Program-made: the position numbers and the translations under genes
The notes under the pieces: generated by a model
The model's database searches: none
What the model was told of the DNA's origin: nothing
Seen by the model: only the letters and a program-made list of their open reading frames with translations
Part shown: positions 20,801-32,465 of the stretch, one piece after another
Layout: each line of letters begins with the position of its first letter
Position numbering within the stretch: the stretch's first letter is position 1
Source of the DNA: Coccinella septempunctata
Lineage: Eukaryota; Arthropoda; Insecta; Coleoptera; Coccinellidae
Direction: 5' to 3'
Assembly (NCBI RefSeq): GCF_907165205.1
Contig: NC_058191.1
Coordinates: 12,650,501 to 12,714,500 of the forward strand
Length of the DNA: 64,000 nucleotides

Positions 20801-22416
20801 GAAAATCTTCAAACAAAATTTTAGGTATGCTATGGGATTCGCGGTCTGATAATTTTAGAATTGCATTGCCAAAATTTTCAATGAAAGAATCTTATAGTAA
20901 ACGAGAAGTTCTCTCCACCATAGCATCCATTTATGATCCTCTAGGAATCATAAATCCTTTTGTTGTTAGTTTGAAAATTCTCTTGCAAAAAATTTGGATT
21001 TCAAAAATTGGATGGGATGAAAACATAAGTTCAGAACTTCTTTTTGATTGGAAGACTGCCTTAAAAGGTCTTTCAATGCTTTCCCAATTAAAAATTCCAA
21101 GAACTATTCTTCAATTTGAATCAAAAATTTTACGACATGAAATTCACGGATTTGCCGATGCCAGCTCTCAGGCATATGGAGCCTGTATTTATTTAAGGAC
21201 AGTCTATTTGAATAAATCTGTCTCTTCAAAGCTGATAACAGCTAAAAGTCGTGTTGCACCATTGAAAATCTTATCTATACCTAAACTAGAATTGATGGGA
21301 GTTGTACTCTTATCAAAACTAATTTCAAAAATCTCTAATTCATTGTCATCCCACTTACAAAATATTGATTCCATTAATCTATGGTCTGATTCAGAAATAG
21401 TGTTAGCATGGATCCGATCTCATCCATCCCGTTGGTCTGTGTTTGTTTCTAATAGGGTAGCTCAAATCCAAGAAAATTCAAAAGGTGCCACATGGAGACA
21501 TATAAGTTCCAAACTAAATCCTGCTGATTTACTCTCCAGAGGTACATTGCCAGCACAATTGATAGTCTCAGATTTGTGGTGGCACGGTCCCAGTTTCTTT
21601 TTTCAACCAGACCTTGATTTAACCCTATTCAATGTCAAGGAATTCTTTGGTAATCTTCCAGAGCAAAAGAAAACTGTTCATTTCGTTCAAAACACTTTGG
21701 ATATTTATGATGTTTTCACACAGTATTCTGATTTATTTCACTTAAAAAGGGTAATGGCCTATTGCCTCAGATTCATTCAAAATTGCAGAAGACCATTCAA
21801 AAAATTGATTGATTCGTTATCTGTTACTGAACTCAACTCAGCAGAGATCAAAATTGTTGAAATTACTCAACGACGGTATTTTTCCTGTGAAATAGGAAAT
21901 ATAAAGAACGAAAAGATATTGAAAAACAAAGTTATTCAAAAACTCAATCCATTTATCGATTCCATAGGTATTCTGAGAGTTGGAGGTAGACTCTCAAATG
22001 CTATTCTTCCCTTCAATCAAAGATTTCCCATATTACTTCCTTCTAAAAATCATATTTCAACACTTTTGTTGAAATCAGAACATTTGAGACTATTGCATGC
22101 AGGCCCTCAAAACACGCTTTCGAGTATCAGACTTAAATATTGGCCACTAGATGGACTGAGAGAAATAAAGCGTATCATTAATAAATGTCATACTTGTTAT
22201 AAATTCAAACCACAATTGTGTTCACAATTAATGGGAGATCTTCCGAAGGAAAGGCTTCAAGTATCACGCCCTTTCACAAACACCTCTGTTGACTTTGGTG
22301 GTCCGTATTTAATAAAATCTTCTCCGCTGAGAAGGTCTCCACTTATGAAATGCTATAGGGCAGTGTTTGTTTGTATGACAACTCGTGCAGTTCACATGAA
22401 TTGGTTTCAGGGTTAA
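17881..22416 (+). pseudogene. BEL gag-pol polyprotein (frame broken in integrase)
   Basis: Start MSEDNSKSSEVDDE is preferred over the ATG ten codons upstream because it opens the acidic gag N terminus. The DUF1759-type gag shows ISIPNFSGDIKHW and LKSALTGEPLQL. Zinc knuckles include CFICGTDEHRIYSC (about aa 334) and CLNCLSLGHTVQSC. The protease motif is TDSASQTSFV (about aa 487). RT has LIADIEKMFRQIQI and YVDD (about aa 913). RNase H has GFADASSQAYGA (about aa 1090). Integrase has the HHCC region and SVDFGGPY. A one-base loss near 22400 ends the frame at 22416; the rest is in the next frame. Confidence 0.93.
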
Positions 22417-23204
22417 GTACAGAGTCATTTCTACTCACTCTAAAAAGATTCATAGCTAGACGTGGAAATCCTTCTATAATATTCTCTGACAATGCCACTA
22501 ATTTCCTGGGCGCAAAAAACCAGTTGAAGGAATTAAATGAATTCTTCAAAAAACCTTTAACTTCTGAAATATTGCAAAGGTATGCTGTTCAAAACAATAT
22601 TCAGTGGAAATTTATTCCCCCTCGTTCACCTCATCATGGTGGCCTGTGGGAGGCAGCCATTAAGAGCGCAAAATATCATCTCATAAGAATTATGAAAAAT
22701 TATATTTTCACTTTCGAGGAATTTAGTACTGTACTAGCCCAAATTGAGGCAGTACTTAATTCACGCCCCATCTGTGGCATTTCCAATGACCCTTCAGATT
22801 TTAACGTTTTAACACCAGGACATTTTTTGATAGGGACTAGTTTGACAACTTATCCAGAAAAAGATATCACTTGTTCTCCAATGAATAGATTATCGATTTG
22901 GCAGAAATGCGGCCAAATTCAACAGCATTTCTGGGCATGTTGGAAAACCGACTACTTGAATAGATTACAAAATAGACCTAAATGGTTCATTCCTTATAAT
23001 AATATTCATGTAAATGATATTGTATTATTGAAGGATGAAGCAACACCTCCACTCAAATGGCCACTAGCACGTGTTATTGAATTGATTAAGGGCAAAGACT
23101 CACGCGTTCGTATTGTCAAAGTTAAAACTCAAGGAGGAACATTCACTAGATCAATCACTAAAATATGCCCTCTTCCATATTGCGATAACAATATTGAATC
23201 TTAA
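22400..23204 (+). pseudogene. BEL integrase C-terminal part
   Basis: Continues the integrase core in the +1-shifted frame: IARRGNPSIIFSDNATNFLG holds the second acidic residue and PPRSPHHGGLWEAAIKSAK holds the catalytic Glu. NDIVLLKDEATPPLKW, KGKDSRVRIVKVKT and SITKICPLP form the C-terminal domain typical of BEL/Pao. The stop is followed by a purine-rich tract (cccggggagta) immediately before the 3' LTR. The ATG at 22371 is not a natural start. Confidence 0.9.
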
Positions 23205-23283
23205 TATGAAGTGTTAAAATATATCGTAATTTTAGAACTCTTTATTTTCAATTCTTAACCTCAACGGTTCAGCCCGGGGAGTA

Positions 23284-23540
23284 TGTTTAATTTTCATTAA
23301 AATAGCGTGCGTGTTCATGTCATATTAGTTACTAGGGTGATTCGTTAATATAAAAAGACAGTCGAAAATACATCAGTCAATTCATCAGAAGCTTTTCAAT
23401 TTTCTATCCAAAAATAATCAATTCTAAAAAGAATATTCGTTGAGTGACCAGGACCGACCTACAGTATTGTTCAATTCTTCGTTCCCTAATAAAAACCAGC
23501 AACACAAATATTTATGTGTTCATCTTATTGAATGGATACA
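23284..23540 (+). repeat. BEL 3' LTR
   Basis: Same 257-bp sequence as the 5' LTR, by eye without mismatch, followed by the ataac target duplication. Confidence 0.95.
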
Positions 23541-23545
23541 ATAAC
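23541..23545. repeat. BEL target-site duplication (right)
   Basis: ataac matches 17361-17365. Confidence 0.9.
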
Positions 23546-24860
23546 TATTCAGAAATTCTGTTGTTCTTGAGCACAATATCAATTCAAAAATTTTGGAGAA
23601 GCTTGGGAGAATACTGATAGGCCTGTAGTTACCCATAGGATTTCCTTTTTTCCATATTGGTTTGATAATTGCTGATTTCAGTTGTTCTGGGAATTCTCCT
23701 TCTTTCAATGATAGATTGATCAGGTGTGCCAGGATCTCATCTATTTCAGGCAGGGCCAGTTTGATAAAGCTGGTGGGTTATTCATCTACTCCGCTAGTAT
23801 GGTTGTTTTTGAGAAGTTTTCCTATAAAATTTCTGTGGAATTGGTTGGTTTTAGGAAGATAGATCGGTCATTATATATATTATGTTCAAAGTTACATTTT
23901 GGCTGTGTCAGCGACTGTGGGATGATGTTGTTAATGTAGTGGTTGAATTTTTGTGCTATCTCACGTGGAGTTCCCTCTACCACACATTCCTCTGAATTAT
24001 TCTGCCCTCTGATTTCCTTGCAGATTGTACACATTGTCTTGCTCTTGTTGTTTAATTTCTGATTCTTTCCTCGAAAATTTGTGCCTTATGCTTCATAATC
24101 ACTTGGTCGTATTTCTTTTTGGTCTTATTTTATGGATCTTTATAAATGGGATTCTTTCTAGTCAGCAGCATTAAAATATCGAGATGGTTTTTGTGTTTGT
24201 CGATTTCATCGTTTGATGGTGTTTGTTTCCCTGTTTTTTGTCTCCAATTTTCCATTGGAAAGCATGACTTGGATTTTCCTGTTGTTCGTGTGTATTCATT
24301 TATAGTTTGGACTAAATTGAAACAGTTCATTAGATTGGTAAATCTGGATTTTGATGAATTTTCTGTCATCATATCAATATGGAATTCGTCTGTTATGATC
24401 ATTTCCTGCTGACATCCATTAGCCTGTATTAGTAGTTCTTCCATTCTATCTAGAAAAATATCCACGTTTCCATCCAGAGTTCTGTATATTGAAATTACCA
24501 GAATTTTCGTTGGTCCTATTTGGCAATCTGCAGCTGCACATTCGAAATCTCTTTCAAGTGAGAGATTGTTTATACTTGTCCTTTCTGATGTTTTCCATGC
24601 TTTATCCTCATAGGTGGCTAATCCTCCATATCCATTTTGTCTGCAATATTTAGATGCCAGGTTGTAATTGTTTATTGTAAAATGGCCCAATCTCTCCTTT
24701 GTCTGCCAGTGTTCAGAAATACATATTATTTTGCAATTTGGGATTTGTTTGATACCTTCTTCTATTCTGTCTATTGCGTTTGATTGAACGTTTCGGTGAA
24801 TAATACTAATAGAAATTCCAGATTTGTTGCTTTTTGTTTCCGCATTAATTGCGTAAACCT
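23546..24860 (-). pseudogene. CR1/L2-like LINE I, 5' part (endonuclease and RT start)
   Basis: The minus strand reads endonuclease-like sequence (IIHRNVQSNAIDRIEEG, CKIICISEHW, NGYGGLATY, LVISIYRTLDGNV), a linker, then RT start motifs (KEGEFPEQLKSAIIKPIWKK, GNYRPISILPSFSKIFE). The frame changes several times. Joined conceptually across the BEL element it continues into 17360-16456. It is the oldest layer here and the target of both the BEL and the 35-bp LINE insertion. Confidence 0.75.
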
Positions 24861-24862
24861 TC

Positions 24863-25032
24863 TAGTCCGAGAGCTGGCGACGAAAATCGGCAAGAGTTTC
24901 GTAATGGCTCATAATTAAATATGATTTAGTATTGAGGGTGTACATTAGTCAGCACCCACTCTTAAGGTCAGGTACTGGAACACCAAGCGGCAACGCTCTT
25001 TGATGTAGGTATATAAAATTACAACATACTCT
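24863..25032 (-). mobile_element. MITE fragment (agtccgagagctggc family)
   Basis: Begins with agtccgagagctggcgacga and is the reverse complement of the right part of the copies at 29676 and 49085. It retains the cagcRcccactctMaaggtc and caWcgctctttgat blocks. It is cut off by LINE D at 25044. Confidence 0.75.
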
Positions 25033-25043
25033 ACAAGTATTCT
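25033..25043. repeat. LINE D target-site duplication (left)
   Basis: acaagtattct is repeated at 29553-29563 just past the poly(A) tract of LINE D. Confidence 0.88.
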
Positions 25044-25095
25044 CCATTTCGAACAAATATTCAATGGTCAAGAAGTAGAAGCAATATCGATTATT

Positions 25096-27503
25096 GTGAA
25101 TACCAATCGAGGACAAGTGAAGATTATTTCGACTTATAAATCACCGGATAAGGACATGCTGGAAGAGGATCTGAAAATGCTACTAGAAGGAAGACACCCG
25201 AAAATCATAATTGGTGATCTTAACTGCAAATCGCAGGAATGGAACAGTAGGGTGGAAAATACCAACGGGAGAAGACTGAAGATTTATGCTGAAAAACTTA
25301 ATGCAGTTGTGATAGGACCTGATATACCGACCTACATACCAAGAGTAAATGGACTACCCGATGTACTGGACATTGTCGTAATGAAAGACATCACTGAAGA
25401 AATCAGCATTGATACAATAGAAGACGGAACTTCAGACCACAATCCCATAGAATTCATAGTGGGACATGACCCAAGAAACGAAGAAGAGACACAAACCAAG
25501 GATCGCACAGACTGGGAGAAATATAAGAATTTACTTCAGGAGAAAATCACGGAAATTCCCCAAATAAACACCCGGGATGAATTAGATGAAGCAGTTGAAA
25601 AATTGGAAAATCAAATAAAAGAAGCCTATGAAGAAAGCACCAAGAGAATAAGGAAACCAATTCCGAAACATTCACATGGAGATACGCCAAGGGATATAAA
25701 GGAACTTATAAAAAAGAACAGAAGACTCAGGAAAATCTACAGAACAACAAAACGAGAAGAAGACAAGAAGAAACTGAATAAGCATAGTCAGATATTGAAA
25801 AATGCTTTAACAGAACTGCGTAATAACAGATGGCACCAGAGATTAAGGGAACTGAATACAATAGATCACTCGGCTTGGAAAATGCAAAAACGCTTACGAC
25901 GAGAACAGACAGTTATACCTCCCCTGCATGGAGCAAACGGAATGGTATATACGAGACTTGAAAAAGCCGAAGCACTTGCCGACTCGATTGGGAGAGAAGC
26001 CAGAATAAATTACAGAAATGATGATGACAATGAAGATCTAGAAGAAGAAGTGGAAGCAAACGAAGAACTGATGATGGAACCACCGGAAACCGAAATCATT
26101 CCAAAACCGGCTTCACCAACAGAAATCAAAGAGATAATAATGAAACTGAAAAACCGGAAAGCACCGGGAGAAGATAGGATAACGAATTATATGTTGAAGA
26201 AATTGCCTAGAAAAGGAATAGCAGCCTTGACGAATATAACAAACGGAGTGATGAGGACCGAATACTACCCAAAGAGATGGAAAACTGCAGAAATGATAGT
26301 TTTCAACAAGCCTGGAAAGGAACGGAAATTTCCTCAAAATTATAGACCAATCAGCCTACTATCATCACTAGGAAAAGTCGTCGAGAGGGTTATCGCCAAA
26401 AGGCTGAATGAGGAAACAGAAATGTTGAAGATAATTCCACCCGAACAATTTGGATTTCGACGAGAACACTCGACCGAACTCCAATTACTACGGCTCATAG
26501 AATACGTCACCGAAGGAATGCAGACCAAACAGGCCACAGGATTAGTTCTGATGGATATCGAGAGAACTTTTGATAGAGTATGGCACGAAGGCCTAATCTA
26601 CAAGATGAAAAAAGCAGGATATTCGACCAAGCTATGCAAGATTATAAGGAACTATCTGAGGAATAGAAACTTTTATGTGAAGATAGATGGAGCAACCTCT
26701 CAAACCAGACAATTGGAAGCGGGAGTGCCTCAAGGATCGGTACTTGGACCTCTGCTTTACGTAATATACGTTTATGATATCCCGAAGAATGCTAGAAATA
26801 TGCTCACCTTGTACGCAGATGACACAGGAATAGCGTTCAGACATCGACGCCCAGAGATCATACACCGGAGACTGCAGGAAGCCATAGATGAATTACTCAA
26901 ATGGTGCATCAAATGGAAAATCCAAATCAATGGAAGAAAGACTCAAGCAATATTACTGCAAAAGAGAAGATTGAGGATGGAAGAAAACCTTAAAGTTGAT
27001 GGAGTAGAGGTTGAATGGAAAAATGAAGCAACATACCTAGGAGTGACGCTTGACAGAGGACTTACATGGAAAAACCACATCAAATGTGCTGTTGATAAAA
27101 CAAAAGCCGCAATGAGTAAACTTTATCCACTCATAGGCAGAAGAAGTCATATGAATAAGAACATCAAGTTGACGATGATTAAAACTATTGCGCGACCACA
27201 ACTCACATATGGATCGGCAGCATGAGGCTTCGCAGCCAAAACCCACATCAAGAGAATACAGGCCACTGAGAATAAACTCCTTAGAACGGCGATGGAGGTA
27301 CCCTGGTTTGTTAGGAACAAACAAATCTACAAGGACTTGAAATGGGAACCAGTTACAGAATTTATGAAGAGAAAGGCGGAAAGGATATTCGACACAGCCA
27401 AACAACATCCAAATGAGGAACTACGAAGATTAGTCGACTACGATCCAACGGAAGAAGCTAGAAGGTCAAGAACCTACCACCGAAGACCGAGAGATCAGTT
27501 GAG
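25096..27503 (+). pseudogene. LINE D ORF2 (EN-RT), truncated
   Basis: Nearly the same protein as LINE A ORF2 from the middle of the endonuclease: GDLNCKSQEWNS, SDHNPIEF, then RT with DIERTFDRVWHEG, GVPQGSVLGPLL and YADDTGIAFRH. It lacks the first ~115 residues. A TGA at 27223-27225 replaces the Trp codon found in A (GSAAWGF). The frame then stays open to RRPRDQLR, where the P-like element interrupts the last codons. Confidence 0.93.
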
Positions 27504-27873
27504 GCATAGCCTACTAGAAGTTCGAGGCCGTAATGTTAGACGTTGCCGTTGTTACCATCGGAGGGTCACGAAGCACGGCATATAGAGAGAGAGTGCACGG
27601 ATTTGATAGGCAACTTCAACAGTTTTCGATTCAATTCCGATTTGCTTTCAATTCACTTTAAAATTAAGAACTGTAGGGAGGAAAACAATACAGCATTTAG
27701 TTTATTTGCGATCAGTTTCATAATGTTTTATCGCAAATAATCCAGAACTCACCACGAGGAGGTAGCTGTAGTATTGAGTTCCACAAGATTACAATCAGAA
27801 TACATATAAGTATTATTCGATTTTCTGGGACATTAAAACTGAATCAAGCATGCGATTGAAATAAAATCATTTC

Positions 27874-28884
27874 TTAAAATAGAATAAAATGAAAATGATT
27901 TGCCGGATGAGGAAGTGTTAATGAATAAGAGTCTCTAATCAACCGATAGGAATCTGGAAATTGGAAATGAATTAGAGATGCCCACAAAAACAATTCTGTT
28001 GAATAAATTGGTTTCGGTGAAACGACTAATTTTAGTTGTCGACTTAAGAATGATATTTTTCTGATTATTTTAGCAGTGTCAATGTCGTCAGAGCAAATTT
28101 TTTCTAATTTTTTGATACAACCTTTGAGGGCGCTATAAATTTTCTTGATGTCTTCTTTAACTTCATCGGAAAGACATTGATCTGAAGTATTGCTGGCAGA
28201 GATATCTGATTCTTCATCGGTCCTATTTAACTGCGCAATTAAGTTTTCAAATTTCGACCTCCTATCACAAATATACCTGTCACCTAGTAACCACTTGAAA
28301 TCAGAAATGGGTACATTAATTTCGTCTCTAAATACTTCGATTCTCAAATCACAATAATTTTAATACTAAAGATATTTTCGGGAATGAACCTTCGAAATTT
28401 ATTTTATGAAATTGGACGGAATCATTTTCTTTGACATTGAAAAAGAAGTTGGAAATTGCCTTGTCTTTGAAATGATCACAAAAATGTGAAACAGGAACTA
28501 ATTTTATCTTGTTTGTCCCAGTCTCTATAAACGTTATCATAATGAAAAACTAATTTTTGTCTTCGTTCCTCTGGATCAGTTCTTTTTGGACGACATATAA
28601 CTAGGTTGATTCGGAAAAATTGAGGGAAATGCATGAATGGAATTTAGGAACTTTTCGCGGTATATTGATGACTGAACCTTCAGCGCTTGGAAAAGAGTAC
28701 TCTTTCAAAACATGTGAATCTGCAAAATGTTTGATGCATACTACGTTATCTTCGTTTACTTTAAAACTGCTTTCCCTATGAATTGCGTTAAGCCTCGCGA
28801 GGTCTTGAGGAAATCTGAATACCGAAACCTTCTCATTAGACGATAATTGCTTTTGCAACCAGGTACTGCACAAGTACGGGGCAT
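27874..28884 (-). pseudogene. P-like transposase N-terminal remnant (THAP domain)
   Basis: Start MPRTCAVPGCKSNY at 28884 is a classic THAP zinc-finger opening. A frameshift leads to VSVFRFPQDLARLNA and the C-x2-H pair CIKHF, followed by PSAEGSVINIPRKVPK. Two further frames (28349-28540, 27874-28347) carry a charged helical linker and FPDSYRLIRDSYSLTLP, resembling the P/THAP9 region ahead of the RNase H core. Translation ends at 27874 with no catalytic domain. Frame changes may include introns as well as mutations. Confidence 0.75.
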
Positions 28885-28976
28885 ATTATATCAAATAGAA
28901 GATTTCCAAATGCCTACTAAACCTAAACCTACCTGTTGATTACTCCAGATTGTGAAACTCTAAATTATATTCTTTG

Positions 28977-28996
28977 CTAACCTAACCTAACCTAAC
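28977..28996. repeat. short CCTAA (telomere-like) tract
   Basis: About four units of ctaac/cctaa, the complement of the insect telomeric TTAGG, lie in the 5' flank of the P-like gene. Degenerate cctaaa words occur near 28918. Confidence 0.6.
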
Positions 28997-29563
28997 ACTA
29001 TCTACGGATAACACACTACACAAACACTGTTCTCGTAATTTTATCACTGCTATTCACTCAAAACACTGATAACACCACCGAACAAACCGAAAAACTAAAA
29101 AACAAAAACTTTTTACCGCGTTTCCCGTCGAAATTCTAATGTGAACTACCGGGATACCGGTAGCGTTTCCAAATGTCGTAATGTTTACAACACTCCCTGT
29201 TTGTCTTTGGACCCTCCGATGTCATTACGGCAACGTCGCACTTTCGAGCAACATTCCGGCCTCTAACTCTAGTAGGCTATGGTTGAGGATTTAAATGTAA
29301 CCAAAGAAGAGCTTAACCTATAAAAGCTATAGGCAGCATACAACTATCAACACGGCTATGATCGCGTGAGAGTCCAGAAACCATAAGAGTCAACTGGTTA
29401 ATAGGCAAAATGCCCGGAACCTATGAAGAAGCAGTTAAGGGTTTTTAGTGGGTCTCGAGCTCAGAGAGTGAGAATCCCCACACTGTTCCCCCTCAGCAGA
29501 GGGTGTGTTCGTCTGTTTGCAGATTTTCCCCCTGCTACACCAAAAAAAAAAAACAAGTATTCT

Positions 29564-29675
29564 GTAATGATTGAAAATACTCACTCAGCTAGTTTAAAGA
29601 ACAGAAAACTTGAGGAAGTGTTCAGACCTCATTTTAGTGAAACGCGGTGGGTCAGTACCCCACAAAAGTTGCTGC
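29564..29675. other. spacer between LINE D and MITE
   Basis: About 110 bp of AT-rich sequence with no recognised coding or repeat content. Confidence 0.5.
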
Positions 29676-29891
29676 CGTAACGATGTCGTTTCAAGAGATT
29701 TGTAATGGCTGAAAATGCATTTATTGTTCAAATATCATGCATTATTTGAGAATGAAATAGTCAGACCACATATCAATAGAACAGTGGCGGTCAGCAGTCA
29801 CTCAAAGTACGGATATTGTAATTTTACATAAATCAAAGAGCGTCGCCGCCAGATGTTCCACTACCTGACCTTGAGAGTGGGCGCTGACTTA

Positions 29892-32382
29892 TTAGTCCGA
29901 GAGCTGGCAGCAAAAACAACTATCTCATAAGTTACCAAAGGTTTGGTTTGGCACTTTGGTTCAACTTTATTACGGAAACTTGAAACCGCCCGTCTACCGG
30001 GCGTCAGTGGTCGCCTTATGGGAAAAAAAAATTGAAAAGATGAGAAAAAATCGATTGGAACTTCCTAATAGTTACCAAGATGAATGTTGTGTCAAAATGG
30101 TCTAGGATCTTAACTGAATTGAAATCGTAAGCGTCTGCCAACAGGGGTGGTCGCTATTTCGAAACAGACGCTGTCAAATACAGGGTGGTTCAGATCATAA
30201 CCAAGAAATTTTAACCACGTATTCTACATCAAAAATAAGCCCTAGTTTGTCATATAAACATATGTCGAGAAATGTTTCCTCTCCGAGATACGGGGTGTTA
30301 AAATTATAGAAAAAAAAAGTTTTTTATTAATAACTTTCACACTGCTTGAAATATTTTCATGAAATTTGAGACATAGGTTTTGAGCGTCAAGCAGCACTTT
30401 TTGCATAATATCATTTCTTTTCTTTTCTACCAGTTACCTCCGTACTGTAGCGAGACTGAATATTTTCAGATAAAAAAATGATACGCCACTGGTTTTTCCG
30501 ACAATAAAAATTACTTTTCAAATCCTCATTTAATTTGGAGCAAATTCGGTTTCTTGAGTTTTTGCTGAGCGAGGCACCATTTCCGGTCAAAAAAATAAAA
30601 CACATTCTCATGCATGAAGAAATCGCAAAAATTTGATATAACAATAAAAAGGTTACTACGGTTTTGTAGCAATTTTTTAAGATTAGATAAATTCAACACA
30701 CACCCAACTCCTATTTTTAGGGTAGATTAATTTGATTAAAAAACTTAAATGGCAGTTTTTGTTTCCAATTACTCGTTTCAATACAAGCATAACCATAAAA
30801 GACTGTGATTTCTTTATTGTGGAAAGCAAAGTGTGCCGTGGAGGATACTTCGTGAATTGGATAAGAATCCAACAACAAGCGGTCGAATAGCAGCTCGCAC
30901 ACTTCGATTTTCTATGTCAAAAATTCTTGCAACCACTCCAAGGTTTACGAGAAGGTGATGAACAGCGAAGGTTATTTTTTTGCCAATGGATTCTTTGTTC
31001 AATTGAGCAGAATAGAGACTTTTTAAATACCATATTATGGACTGATGAATCGTGTTTCAGTCGTCGGGGCGTGATAAACTTTCATAACAAGCATGTATGG
31101 GCCCACGAAAATCCACATCCCATTCGATCAAGAAATTTCCAAGTAGAATTTAGTGTTAATGTTTGGCTTGGAGTTTATAATAATCATCTATTTGGACACT
31201 ATTTCTTACCAGAACGAGTTAGTGGTGAAAATTGTTTACAATTTCTTATGGCAGAGCTAGCAAATATGTGGGAAAATATTCCAGTAGAATCAAGGTTAGC
31301 GGCTTGGTTTCAACTTGACGGTTGTACAGCCCACTTTCATAGAAATGTAAGGAACTGGTTGAAAAATATTTTTCCAGAAAGATGGATCGGACGTAATGGG
31401 CCAGTCAGTTGGTCTCCACGGAGCCCCGATATTACCCCTTTGGACTACTTAGTATGGGTATTTGAAAGAAATCGTATATATGACTTCTGTGAACTCAAGG
31501 GAAAAACTTATTGGCCGTATTTAAAATGCTTGCGACGAATTAAGAAATCGAAATTTAGCTGCTGCTGTCGGATCTATTAGACGTCGATGTGAATTATGTG
31601 TTCAGCAAAATGGGTCATACTTCGAACATCTTCTTTAAGTTTGGCGATTTCTTCATGCATGAGAATGTGTTTTATTTATTTAACCGGAAACGGTGCCTCG
31701 TAAAGCAAAAAGTCAAGAGAACAAATTTGCTCCAAATTCTATAAGGATTCAAAAAATAATTTTTATTGTGGGAAAAACCAGTGGCGTATCATTTTTTTAT
31801 CTGAAAACATTCAGTCTCGCTGCGGTACGGAGGTCACTGGTAGAATGGAAAAGAAATGATATTATGCAAAAAGTGCTCTTTTACGCTCAAAACCTATGTC
31901 TCAAATTTCATAAAAATATTTCAATCAGTGTTAAAGTTATTAATAAAAAACATTATTTTTTCTATAATTTCAACAGCCCGTATCTCGGAGAGGAAACATT
32001 TCTCGACATATAATATGTTTATATGACAAACTAGGGCTTATTTTTGATGTAAAATACGTGGTTAAAATTTCTTGGTTACGATCTGGACCACCCTGTATTT
32101 GACAGCGTCTGTTTCAAAATAGCGACCACCCCTGTTGGCAGACGCTTACGGATTCAATTCAGTTAAGATCCTAGACCATTTTGACACAACATTCATCTTG
32201 GTAACTATTAGGAAGTTCCAATCGATTTTTTCTCATCTTTTCATTTTTTTTTTCCATAAGGCGACCACTGACGCCCGGCAGACGGGCGGTTTCAAGTTTT
32301 CGTAATAAAGTTGAATCAAAGTGCCAAACCAAACCTTTGGTAACTTATGAGGTAGTTGTTTTTGCTGCCAGCTCTCGGACTA
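29892..32382 (+). mobile_element. Tc1/mariner-type transposon with ~735-bp inverted repeats
   Basis: A 2.49-kb element bounded by TA and by long inverted repeats (29892-30626 and 31644-32382) beginning agtccgagagctggcagcaa. Sequence between the repeats carries a single transposase gene. Comparison with the empty MITE at 49085-49382 defines the insertion directly. Confidence 0.88.
30837..31580 (+). pseudogene. mariner-type DDE transposase
   Basis: N-terminal helix-turn-helix traces (DKNPTTSGRIAARTL) appear at about 30860-30910 in another frame. The main frame from 30927 shows ILWTDESCFSRRGVINFHN with the first catalytic Asp, WFQLDGCTAHFHRNV with the second, and SPRSPDITPLDYLVW with the third. 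I count 36 residues between the last two Asp. It ends in a different frame from a typical C terminus. At ~217 residues the open part is shorter than a full mariner transposase (~340). Confidence 0.82.
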
Positions 32383-32465
32383 TATGTACACCACCAAAAC
32401 TAACTAATATTTAAATATGAGCCATTACAAAACTCTTGCCGATTTTCGTCGCCAGCTCTCGGACT

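Larger units (their letters stand above)
17366..23540 (+). mobile_element. complete BEL/Pao retrotransposon
   Basis: A 6,175-bp element with two 257-bp LTRs in which I see no difference, a 5-bp TSD, primer site, gag-pol reading frame and purine-rich tract before the 3' LTR. Domain order gag, protease, RT, RNase H, integrase and the DUF5641-like tail are diagnostic of BEL/Pao. LTR identity implies a very recent insertion into LINE I. A single-base frame break within integrase is the only coding defect seen. Confidence 0.95.
27505..29281. mobile_element. P-element-like DNA transposon, internally deleted
   Basis: A 1.78-kb insert in LINE D. Imperfect ~31-bp terminal inverted repeats begin catagcctactaga at each end, and the target duplication gttgagg (27498-27504 and 29282-29288) is confirmed by the uninterrupted sequence of LINE A. 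TIR length, near-8-bp TSD and a THAP-type protein on the minus strand place it in the P superfamily. The catalytic core of the transposase is missing, making it non-autonomous. Confidence 0.88.
25044..29552 (+). mobile_element. 5'-truncated Jockey LINE D (A family)
   Basis: Starts inside the endonuclease domain and runs through ORF2 and the 3'UTR to poly(A) at 29542-29553. It is closely similar to LINE A in protein and UTR and is bounded by an 11-bp TSD. A P-like transposon occupies 27505-29281, so the LINE itself is ~2.7 kb. 5' truncation is typical of incomplete reverse transcription. Confidence 0.93.
29676..32465 (+). mobile_element. MITE copy split by a mariner-type element
   Basis: The two outer pieces (29676-29891 and 32383-32465) align end to end with the uninterrupted ~298-bp copy at 49085-49382. 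The right terminus is gccagctctcggact. The left end (cgtaacgatgtcgtttcaag) is not a matching inverted repeat, although caagag-tttgtaatggct is shared by both ends. Confidence 0.8.

Noticed and set aside
22371..22416. Separate integrase gene starting at 22371
   Set aside because: The ATG precedes the frame break and reads through another frame. The protein is the continuation of the BEL polyprotein after a one-base loss.
28601..28873. THAP protein as a host transcription factor gene
   Set aside because: It lies inside a TIR- and TSD-bounded insert with broken frames, so it is read as a transposase remnant.
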